Shown piece after piece: positions 6,925 to 13,328 of a DNA stretch of 13,328 nucleotides (position 1 is the stretch's first letter; the number at the start of each line of letters is the position of its first letter). The notes beneath the pieces were generated by a model that worked only from the letters and a program-made list of their open reading frames with translations, ran no database searches and had not been told where the DNA came from. The stretch spans positions 1-13,328 of the forward strand of contig JAWPNA010000311.1 in NCBI GenBank assembly GCA_045402695.1. The letters run 5' to 3'. The translations under genes and the position numbers were made by a program. This DNA is from JAWPNA01 sp045402695. Lineage in GTDB: Bacteria > Acidobacteriota > Polarisedimenticolia > JACPZX01 > DASXTC01.

Positions 6925-7164
6925 GGTGGGCTCGCCCCACGGAGAATTCGGGTTGGTGAGCTTGACGCCGCTCTGGTTTGTTCCCTCGAGGTCGTCGATC
7001 GTGGCGCCCTTCAGGTTGACCGCACTCGGCTCGTCCACGGCCACCTCGACCCCGCCGTCGTCCGTGACGATGTCGCGGGCCGTTCTCTGCTCAGGTCCCG
7101 AGAACTGGAGCTCGTGATGGGATCCTCCCGGCCCGCGACCCGGGATCGCCACGCGCTGGGCGAG
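6925..7164 (-). pseudogene. IscA/HesB-like Fe-S scaffold remnant
   Basis: A minus-strand frame, open from 7224 to 6730, contains a stretch that reads like the HesB/IscA fold: RVAIPGRGPGGSHHELQF, then GGVEVAVDEPSAVNLKGATI, then LEGTNQSGVKLTNPNSPW. The order and spacing of 'VDEPSA..L.GATID..EG....G.KL.NPN' fit the second half of IscA-type proteins. The Cys of the G-x-G-C-x-G motif is replaced by Pro and the C-terminal CGCG pair is absent. After NPNSPWGEPT the frame loses family resemblance, and no good start or ribosome site is seen. Some family members continue into a NifU-like domain after NPN-x-x-W; that part is not present here. The best reading is a degraded, cysteine-less fragment, though a divergent variant is possible. 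Confidence 0.45.
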
Positions 7165-7214
7165 GCACGAAGAGACTTGACTCGATCGCGCCGCCTGCCT
7201 GAGACTTACCGAAG

Positions 7215-9209
7215 ATGCCATCATCGGGACGCCTGCCGCGCGCCAAGACCGCCGTCTTCTCCTGCCTCATCGTCGTTTCCTTCTTCGCTCTTGCGGAGGC
7301 CGTCCTGTGGGTCGCCGGCGTGAGGACGCTGCTCGCCGAGCGGGATCCGTTCGAGGGTTTCTCGCGTCTGGTGCGCGTGTTCGTCGAGGATCCCGCACGA
7401 GGCGTGCTCGCCACACCGCCGCGCGCCGTGCAGCGATCCTTCAACTACCAGGAATTCCGCGCCGTCAAGCCCGCCGACGGCTTTCGGTTCTTCGTCCTCG
7501 GTGGCTCCAGCGCCGCCGGCTTTCCCTGGGGAGCGGAAATCGCCTTCACCAAGGTCCTCGGCGAAGCGCTCAAGTCATCCTGGCCGGAGAGGACCATCGA
7601 GGCGGTCAACGCGGCCGCGATGTCGTACGGATCGCACCGCCTGAGAATCCTCGCTCACGAGGTGATCGACTACAGCCCCGACGTCCTGGTGGTGTACGAA
7701 GGCCACAACGAGTTCGTCGAGAGGCGCTTCTACAAGGACTTCCTGGAGCGGAGCCCGCGGCTTGATCGGCTGCGCGCTCTGATGTACCGGTCGCGGCTCT
7801 ACTCCCTGCTGGTGCGCGCCGCCCAGCGCATCCGCGCTGCGGCGAAGCCGCCCGTCCAGGAGATCGCGGCCTCAACCACCGGGGGGCTGCTCGGCCTCGA
7901 CGTGACGCGCGAGGAGGCCGCGGGCGTCACCGAAGAGGACAAGACCCGCGCGCGCGATCTATTCGAGGAGAATCTGCGCGCGATCGTCGAGCTGGGGAGC
8001 AGCCGCCGCGTCCCTGTCGTGCTGTGCACCGTGGCATCGAACCTGCGCGACTGGCCCCCGAACCAGTCCTCCTTCGAAACGGCGCTCGGAGAGGAGGCGC
8101 GCCGGCGCGCGGCGGCGTTTCTCGATCAGGGCAAGGCGCTGCTGCAGGGCGGCGACCCTGCCGGCGCGGCCGCGAGCCTCGAGTCGGCGCGAAGCATCGC
8201 CCCAGAGTACGCGGAGATCCAGTTCGCGCTGGGCCGGGCCTACGAGGCGCTGTCACGATGGGACGACGCCCGCGCGGCCTACATCGCGGCCCGCGACGCC
8301 GATGCGCAGCCCGCCAGGGCGAGCAGCTCCCTCAACGCCGTGATCCGTCGCGTCGCCGCGGACACCGGAGCTATCCTGGTGGACATCGAGCGCCTGTTCG
8401 AGCACGAAGCACCCCACGGTCTGGTCGGCTTCAACCTGATCGAGGACTATGTCCACCCCACACCACAAGGACACCGGCTGATCGCGCTGGAGCTGTGGAA
8501 GGACGTCAACGAGCACGGCCTGCCGGGAGCGGCGAGGGCCGCCGACGCCTCGGAGTTCTGGAGGGTCGTCGGGCAGGCCCCCTCGGGCGACGTCGCGGCC
8601 GCGACAGGACTGGCCGGCGCGTCCGCCGAGGAGAGAGGCAAGGCTGCGATCTACCTGTACAACCAGGGCGTGGTGCTCGAGCAGCAAAGCCTCATCGAGC
8701 CCGCCATCGAGAAGTACCGAGCCTGCCTGGAGCTCGAGCCGCGCTACTTCGCGGCGGTTTTCAACCTGGGCCGGCTGTTTCACATTCAGGGGCATCCGGA
8801 TCTGGCCGCGGAGCAGTTTCGCAAGGCCCTCGAGGCCGAGCCCGGCCACGTGAAGTCGATGCTGGGGCTCGGCATGGCCCTGGTGCGGATGGGCCACCCC
8901 GATCAGGCGGAGGCCGTCCTGGCTCGCGCGACCCGGGTGGATCCCGGCCTGGCGGGGGCATGGAACGGCCTGGGCCACACGATGGTGTTGCAGGGCAGGA
9001 CATCGGAGGCCATCGCCGTCTTCCGAAAGGCAGTCACGCTGGAGCCGGGCGATCCCGACGCTCGGATCAACCTCGGCCTGGCGCTCCTGCAGATGGGCCA
9101 AGGCGAGGAGGCCGCCACCCATCTGCGCGCGGGCCTGACCGCCCGCCCCGGCGACCAGCGCGCGCGGGCGGGGTTGGCGGCGCTGGCAGGACGCCGACGA
9201 AGTCCTTGA
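7215..9209 (+). CDS. SGNH/GDSL-type hydrolase with nested and C-terminal TPR repeats
   Basis: The 664-residue protein starts with an N-terminal membrane anchor or signal (about 12-36), so it probably acts outside the inner membrane. The SGNH blocks are visible. Block I is FFVLGGSSAAG with candidate nucleophile S98. Block II is SYGS (G139). Block III is YEGHNEF (G163, N165). Block V is DYVHPTPQGH with D411 and H414. Between blocks III and V lies an insertion of about two TPR units (about 303-365). After the hydrolase domain come five regular TPRs on a 34-residue period (about 478-646), each with the small/large hydrophobic TPR pattern ending in xxP. Carbohydrate or acyl-ester cleavage or O-acyl transfer is the family range; the TPRs suggest docking to a partner. 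The ATG at 7215 has only a weak purine-rich GAAG upstream. It stands alone on its strand, about 140 bases before the next, broken, gene. Confidence 0.82.
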   Translation: MPSSGRLPRAKTAVFSCLIVVSFFALAEAVLWVAGVRTLLAERDPFEGFSRLVRVFVEDPARGVLATPPRAVQRSFNYQEFRAVKPADGFRFFVLGGSSAAGFPWGAEIAFTKVLGEALKSSWPERTIEAVNAAAMSYGSHRLRILAHEVIDYSPDVLVVYEGHNEFVERRFYKDFLERSPRLDRLRALMYRSRLYSLLVRAAQRIRAAAKPPVQEIAASTTGGLLGLDVTREEAAGVTEEDKTRARDLFEENLRAIVELGSSRRVPVVLCTVASNLRDWPPNQSSFETALGEEARRRAAAFLDQGKALLQGGDPAGAAASLESARSIAPEYAEIQFALGRAYEALSRWDDARAAYIAARDADAQPARASSSLNAVIRRVAADTGAILVDIERLFEHEAPHGLVGFNLIEDYVHPTPQGHRLIALELWKDVNEHGLPGAARAADASEFWRVVGQAPSGDVAAATGLAGASAEERGKAAIYLYNQGVVLEQQSLIEPAIEKYRACLELEPRYFAAVFNLGRLFHIQGHPDLAAEQFRKALEAEPGHVKSMLGLGMALVRMGHPDQAEAVLARATRVDPGLAGAWNGLGHTMVLQGRTSEAIAVFRKAVTLEPGDPDARINLGLALLQMGQGEEAATHLRAGLTARPGDQRARAGLAALAGRRRSP

Positions 9210-9349
9210 CGCCGCGACGGGCGAGCGAGTCGCCGCCGCCGTATGATTGAGGATGTGCCCTCAGATAGGGCCCTGCGCGGCGTGACACCCAGCGGTTCAC
9301 GAGAGGCCCAATCGCCCACAACCAGCTTCCGCGTCACACGGGAGGAGAG

Positions 9350-9620
9350 ATGAACGCCACGTTCCGATTGCCGATGGCGATCACGCTGGCGGCGCTCGTA
9401 TCATCCGTCGCTGCCGCGAAGAATCTCCCGAACTACGACGCATCCGCCGACAAGCCGGCGGCCGCCAACGCGCCGGGCAACGCCGATTTCAGCGGCGTCT
9501 ACTCGCTCGAGATGTCATCAGGATCTCCCTCAGGGCGATCTGCTCGCCAAGATCATCGAGACGGACGAGAGGGGCCGCACGAGCTGGCTTCTCAGGGTCA
9601 GCCGGACCCACCCGGCGTAA
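9350..9620 (+). pseudogene. Signal-peptide protein broken by a frameshift
   Basis: A strong ribosome site, GGAGGAGAG, sits directly before the ATG at 9350. The first 57 codons encode a clean signal peptide (hydrophobic about 8-22, likely cut after the AAA near 21-23) and a mature start KNLPNYDASADKP through ADFSGVYSLEM. At about 9521 the plausible coding frame shifts by +1 and continues as DLPQGDLLAKIIETDERG to SRTHPA, ending at a TAA at 9618-9620. The same frame stays open past that stop, reading PFPFENGTSTFRPAEVQRFE and on to MYSFGEPVTRWERK near 9760. The original gene may therefore have been longer and hit by both a frameshift and a nonsense change. I do not recognise the family. If the frameshift is a sequencing error, a small secreted protein of about 90 residues would result. 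Confidence 0.5.
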
Positions 9621-9834
9621 GGGCTGAGTGATCCCTTTCCCTTCGAGAACGGGACGTCGACATTCAGGCCCGCGGAGGTCCAGAGATTCGAGTCAGGGGC
9701 GGCCTTCGCCGACACCGTGATGTACTCCTTCGGTGAGCCTGTCACCCGGTGGGAGCGGAAGATGGGGTGGTACAATGCGGCCCGCTGCAGAAGTGCGAAC
9801 CCGGTGTGCCCCGTTTCAGATGGAGGATTCGAGG

Positions 9835-10557
9835 GTGCCCATCGATCCCAGGCAGAAGGAGCTCTGGCTCAATGAGCTGATGATCAACGGCTTCATCACC
9901 CTCCGGAACTTCCTGCCGGTGGAGCTGGTGGAGGGGATGTACGAGCAGCTCCTGCCGATCCTGCGCGGCGAGCACGCCAGGGCCGTGGCCGACAACTTCA
10001 AGGAGGGGCGGGGTTCGGGCCGGCTGGCAATCGATCTCACAGGTTATGCGAGGGTTCTTCAGGGCCCGCTTGCGAGCGTGCTGTATCACCGCAACCCGGT
10101 CATCGAGGAAATGGTTGACGCGGTCTTCACTCCCTACGGCGCCTGGAGGCGCGTTTGGACGAATGTTGAGGCTGTGTTCCATGGCTCCCAATACATGGGG
10201 TGGCACTCGGATCAGAGATGGCCGACACCATCCGAGCCCGACGGCCGCCATCGTTCACTCCGCCTCACGTACAACATCCCGCTCGTTGATTTCCGGTGGT
10301 CCAACGGCGCCATGAGCATCCTGCCGGGTACCCATCATCTGCCGCGATCGTTCAGCGCGACCCGGCCGGTGATCGACATCCCCAACGTGTACCCCGTCTC
10401 TCTCGATCTGCAGCGCGGCGACGCCCTGCTGCGCGACGGCAACACCCTCCATCGAGGCACGCCCAACCTCACCGACGAGCCGCGCCCGATGCTCGACCAG
10501 ACCTACGAGCTGGTCCTTGCCGAGCCCGCGACCTCGCAGCCCGCGCGGAAAGGCTGA
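9835..10557 (+). CDS. Phytanoyl-CoA dioxygenase (PhyH)-like Fe(II)/2-oxoglutarate oxygenase
   Basis: This is a cupin-fold oxygenase that uses Fe(II), oxygen and 2-oxoglutarate to hydroxylate a small molecule. In a 240-residue numbering, the iron-binding triad is H124-x-D126 (MGWHSDQ) and H206 (NTLHRGTP), with R217 eleven residues later as the probable 2-oxoglutarate anchor. SNGAMSILPGTHHLPRS at 156-172 is the characteristic PhyH turn before the distal histidine. There is no signal peptide, so it should be cytoplasmic. The start is uncertain. GTG at 9835 has GGAGG eight bases upstream and is preferred. ATG at 9820 overlaps that GGAGG and lacks its own site, and ATG at 9775 would add 20 more residues. 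The stop is followed directly by a decayed protease fragment, so there is no functional partner downstream. Confidence 0.85.
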   Translation: MPIDPRQKELWLNELMINGFITLRNFLPVELVEGMYEQLLPILRGEHARAVADNFKEGRGSGRLAIDLTGYARVLQGPLASVLYHRNPVIEEMVDAVFTPYGAWRRVWTNVEAVFHGSQYMGWHSDQRWPTPSEPDGRHRSLRLTYNIPLVDFRWSNGAMSILPGTHHLPRSFSATRPVIDIPNVYPVSLDLQRGDALLRDGNTLHRGTPNLTDEPRPMLDQTYELVLAEPATSQPARKG

Positions 10558-11119
10558 GTGCTTGTCGCCGGGACCAGTCCGGGTTACCCGTCATTCCACA
10601 CCGTCACCGTCAACTTCGAGAACTTCTGGGCGGGCCAGAGCACGCGGATACGCTTCCGGATCGGGTCCGATGTCGCCGTGGGGGCTCCCGGCTGAGACGT
10701 GGACGACATCGCGTTCAGCAACATCGCCAACCTCCCCTTCAACGCGCTGCTTCCCGACGACGGCGTGTGCGTCAATGTGGACAGCGATCTCGACGGCGGC
10801 AACGACGCGGTCGACTCTGCGCGGTTCGATCCCAGCGTCTGGGAGATCCCGGGCGACGTGCAGGACCTGACGATCATCGGCGCGGCGCCCACCAAGTTGA
10901 GTTGGAGCGCACCCTCGGACCCGGGCGGCGACAGCGTGGCGTATGACCTGCTCAGGAGCCGGTCGGCCTCGCCCTTCTCGGGGGCCTCATGTCTGGAGTC
11001 GAATGAGACGGACCGCGTCGCCGATCTTCTACTATCTCGTTCGCTCGGAGAATTCGTGCGGCGGCAACCTCGGCTCCCAGTCCGACGGCACCCCGCACTC
11101 AGGCGTCAGCTGTCCGTAG
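10558..11119 (+). pseudogene. C-terminal module of a secreted protease-like protein, decayed
   Basis: From 10558 a frame reads SPGYPSFHTVTVNFENF, then AGQSTRIRFRIGSDVAVGAP, then a TGA stop at 10693-10695, then DVDDIAFSNIANLPFNALLP. Related C-terminal modules have Trp at the stop position (G-W-x-x-D-D-I-A-F), so a TGG to TGA change is likely. A fibronectin-III-like stretch follows (TKLSWSAPSDPGG and YDLLRSRSASPFSGASCLES). Between about 11000 and 11026 the frame shifts by +1, with probable loss of a few residues, and ends as FYYLVRSENSCGGNLGSQSD to CP and the TAG at 11117-11119. This ending is common in secreted metalloproteases and subtilases of Acidobacteriota-like bacteria. The catalytic part is absent. 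The first base abuts the TGA of the dioxygenase gene, showing that an upstream segment was deleted or replaced. Confidence 0.7.
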
Positions 11120-11134
11120 TTCTTGCGCGCCGTC

Positions 11135-13328
11135 TCACGACTCTCCGACGCGCTCGATCCCTTCCCTCGCCTGGCCCAGAACGGGGCGTAGCTCGGGGTC
11201 GCAGTCACGCCAGAGATCCAGGAAGCGGCGGTAATGGGCCGCCGCCTCCCGGGGACGCCGCAGACGCTCGCTGATCTCACCGCGCCGGAAATGGGCCGGA
11301 GCCACGTATACCTGATCGTAGATCGAGTTCTCGGCGAAGGCCCCGTACCAGACAAGGGCCTCCTCCAGTCGGCCCACGGAAGACAGCAGGGCCGCCCGCG
11401 TGAACCGCTCGCGGGACTGCGAGAAGAACGGCGACCAGAGGATCAGGTCGAACCGCGTCTGCATGCGCGTCCCCTCCAGCAGCGATAGCCCCTCGGCGGC
11501 GCGGCCCGCCTCCGACGCCACGTGAGCGCGCACGCTGCGGGCCAGGTCCTCGATGAACGGCGCCGCCTCATCGGAACCGGAAAGGACCTCGAGCCGCGCC
11601 GCGCAGTCGATCGCTTCGTCCGGATGTCCGGTCCGCGTGGCAAGCAGCCCCGTCAGATAGAGCTGGAGGTGCTGGTGAAGGCCGTCGTGAGGCCCGAGCC
11701 ATGCGGGCGTCTCGATCCGGGCGACGCCCTCCTCCGGCGCCATGCTTCGCACGCTCTCGAGGACCTCCCGCAGCCTGTCCTGCGAGATCGGCGCGAACGG
11801 AGTGGCGGACAGGAGCGCCCGGTACAGCAGAGGGGATGTCGCGTGAAGCGACTCCGCGGCGGATAGCTCGGCCTCCGCGGCTCGCCATCGGCCGCGGGCC
11901 AGTTCCAGGTGCGCCCGCATCACGTGCCCGTACGCCCGGACCTCCGCCGACCGCACCGGTTCCGTCAGGAGGCCAGCGAGCCGGAGGGCGGCCGACGGGT
12001 TGCCCAGGTAGGCGCCGAGGAACTGGGCCGCGAACACGATGCTGTAGTCGCTCGCGGCTCTCAGCTCGGCCAGAAGGGCAGTCTGCTCCGCCCCATCGTC
12101 GCGCGAGAAGGCCCAGAAGGCTCGTATCCAGATCGCCGCGTCTCCCGTCGGGCTGAGCTGCATGACTCGGCGCACCGACGACTCGAAGTCATCCCACCGG
12201 CCCTGGCTGGCGGCAATGACGCCGAGGTGGACCAGGCCGTTGATGTGCTTCGGCTCGAGAAACAGCAGCCGCTCCCAGACCTCGCGCGACTCGGCGATGG
12301 AGCGCCCGTGCTGCGGCCCGCAATGAAACAGCACCTCGCCGAGCTGGTACCACGCCTCGACGTCGTCGGGATACGCGCCGACGATGGCCCGGTAGCGCCG
12401 CTCGGCCTCGTCGTTGGCGCCTCTCCGCGCGGCGCCGAACGCCTGCAAGAGACTTCGGTCTCGTTCCGAGAGGCGTCCGCTCAACTGGATCGCCTGCCGC
12501 GCGGCCGCGCGCGACGTCTCCGACTGGCCGGACCACAATGCAGCGACGCCAAGGCGGTACCACGCCAGCGCGAAGCCGGGGTCCGCTTCCACGGCGCGCC
12601 GGTACGACTCGGCCGCCGCGACGCGGCGGAAGGCGCGCATGTGACTCTCTCCTTCCAGGTAGGCCTTCAGCGCGGGGAAGGAGTCGGTGGCCATCGCGGC
12701 GATCCGGGAGAGCCGCGCGCCGGGGCCACCGGGACGGCGGGCCAGCAGATCGGCCGTCAGGCGATCCACCAGGTCGAAGATCCGCGTGGCCTCCCCGCGC
12801 GCGGAAGCCCTGCTCTCCACGCGAAGACCCTCCACGGCGTCGTAAAGAGTCGCGTCCACGTTGAGCTGGCCGCCCACCTCCAGGATGTTACCCAGGACAA
12901 AGAGTCCCGCGCCGTACCTGCGTGCAATCGATGAGGCCTTCTCGGGATCGGGAGCCCCTTCCTCGGGCTCCGTGCAGCAGAGAATGACATTGGGATCGAC
13001 ACTCCTGAGGTCTCCCGCCCCGTCCAGCTTGGTGCTGAGCAGGTCTACGATCCCGGCGCCCAGGTATGCGAAATCGCGGCCGCCGCGCACGGTGAAGGGG
13101 AACACCGCGAGGGTGCTGCACGAGACGGCGGCGGCGGGCTGCGCGGCGGTTTCCGTCCGCGCTCCCGGAAACGCCGTCCGCTGCACCGCCCCGAGGGCCC
13201 CGGCGAGCTCGGCGCCGTCGGTGAACCGCCCCGCCGCATCCTTGCGCAGACACCGCAGGACGATGCGCTCCAGTTCCTCGGGCAGTTCCGGCCTCAGGCT
13301 GCGTGGAGGCTCGGGCTCCGCCTCGAGA
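11135..13328 (-). CDS. Ser/Thr protein kinase–TolB-like–TPR protein, 5' end outside the window
   Basis: The frame is open to the window edge, with 731 full codons visible. The first visible residues, PELPEELERIVLRCLRKD followed by AAGRFTDGAELAGALG, are the C-terminal lobe of a bacterial Ser/Thr protein kinase (helices H-I), so the catalytic loops lie beyond the right edge. About 25 residues later a TolB/FlgO-like domain begins (TLAVFPFTVRGGRDFAYLGA) and runs through YGAGLFVLGNILEVGGQLNV and ATLYDAVEG, roughly visible residues 72-197. The rest is a long TPR array, for example AESYRRAVEADPGFALAWYR and repeats down to REAAAHYRRFLDLW near the end. There is no hydrophobic segment between kinase and TolB-like parts, where related proteins often have one, so this protein appears cytoplasmic. 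It probably phosphorylates partners bound by the TPRs. It converges with the protease remnant, 15 bases apart. A GTG at 13186 is an internal codon, not the start. Confidence 0.85.
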   Translation of the reverse strand, partial: LEAEPEPPRSLRPELPEELERIVLRCLRKDAAGRFTDGAELAGALGAVQRTAFPGARTETAAQPAAAVSCSTLAVFPFTVRGGRDFAYLGAGIVDLLSTKLDGAGDLRSVDPNVILCCTEPEEGAPDPEKASSIARRYGAGLFVLGNILEVGGQLNVDATLYDAVEGLRVESRASARGEATRIFDLVDRLTADLLARRPGGPGARLSRIAAMATDSFPALKAYLEGESHMRAFRRVAAAESYRRAVEADPGFALAWYRLGVAALWSGQSETSRAAARQAIQLSGRLSERDRSLLQAFGAARRGANDEAERRYRAIVGAYPDDVEAWYQLGEVLFHCGPQHGRSIAESREVWERLLFLEPKHINGLVHLGVIAASQGRWDDFESSVRRVMQLSPTGDAAIWIRAFWAFSRDDGAEQTALLAELRAASDYSIVFAAQFLGAYLGNPSAALRLAGLLTEPVRSAEVRAYGHVMRAHLELARGRWRAAEAELSAAESLHATSPLLYRALLSATPFAPISQDRLREVLESVRSMAPEEGVARIETPAWLGPHDGLHQHLQLYLTGLLATRTGHPDEAIDCAARLEVLSGSDEAAPFIEDLARSVRAHVASEAGRAAEGLSLLEGTRMQTRFDLILWSPFFSQSRERFTRAALLSSVGRLEEALVWYGAFAENSIYDQVYVAPAHFRRGEISERLRRPREAAAHYRRFLDLWRDCDPELRPVLGQAREGIERVGES

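Noticed and set aside
8024..9250. A 408-codon plus-strand frame overlapping the SGNH/TPR gene
   Set aside because: It is an Arg/Gly/Pro-rich shadow frame of high-GC coding DNA; the overlapping frame has clear SGNH and TPR motifs.
9515..9525. Programmed ribosomal frameshift in the signal-peptide gene
   Set aside because: I see no slippery heptamer or downstream structure, and the shifted frame soon meets a stop; mutation or sequencing error is simpler.
10693..10695. TGA recoding (selenocysteine or Trp) in the protease-like fragment
   Set aside because: Other genes here end with TGA, so the code is standard. A second lesion downstream and the missing catalytic part fit decay better than recoding.
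11909..12934. A 341-codon plus-strand frame antisense to the kinase–TPR gene
   Set aside because: It is antisense to a regular TPR array and has no recognisable domain or ribosome site.
1..13328. CRISPR array, toxin–antitoxin pair, phage structural genes or a secondary-metabolite cluster
   Set aside because: No regularly spaced repeats, small paired ORFs with known toxin motifs, phage proteins or synthase domains were found in either strand.

Overview
This is a GC-rich bacterial window whose gene families point to an uncultured soil-type bacterium, most likely Acidobacteriota. The main clues are a Ser/Thr kinase–TolB-like–TPR fusion, a membrane-anchored PQQ-type propeller with a W-P-G-F-R-G-P motif, an SGNH hydrolase carrying TPRs, and a fragment of the C-terminal module of secreted acidobacterial-type proteases. 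The phylum is an inference from family content; the window has no rRNA or other marker gene.

Layout. Bases 1-297 hold no recognisable gene and are lower in GC (about 55% by hand count). They end exactly at a 3' fragment of a tRNA-Leu(UAA) gene (298-350) that begins at the anticodon loop. This looks like the far attachment site of an integrated element, with the element to the left and the chromosome to the right. A minus-strand membrane/PQQ-propeller protein follows (525-2267). Next come a frameshifted C-terminal remnant of an IS5-family transposase (2457-2700) and about 350 bases without a recognisable gene.

Bases 3051-6800 form a compact redox module: a zinc-free MDR oxidoreductase and a cupin/AraC regulator on the minus strand, divergent from a berberine-bridge-type FAD oxidase. 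The gap between the regulator and the oxidase carries a perfect 14-bp palindrome and promoter-like hexamers. The regulator plausibly controls itself, the downstream MDR gene and the oxidase.

The right half has an IscA/HesB-like remnant (minus, 6925-7164), an SGNH hydrolase with TPRs both inside and after the hydrolase domain (7215-9209), a broken signal-peptide protein (9350-9620 or further), and a phytanoyl-CoA-dioxygenase-like Fe(II)/2-oxoglutarate enzyme (9835-10557). After these lie a decayed C-terminal module of a secreted protease (10558-11119) and, convergent with it, the Ser/Thr kinase–TolB–TPR protein (minus, 11135 to the window edge), whose 5' part is outside the window.

A recurring theme is decay: a tRNA fragment and four broken protein genes sit between intact genes in about 11 kb. 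Either this is a chromosomal region beside an integration site that collects debris, or some of the frameshifts are sequencing errors. I do not see a defence system, CRISPR array or obviously new multi-gene system. The most interesting items are the attachment-site remnant, the divergent operator and the nested-TPR hydrolase.
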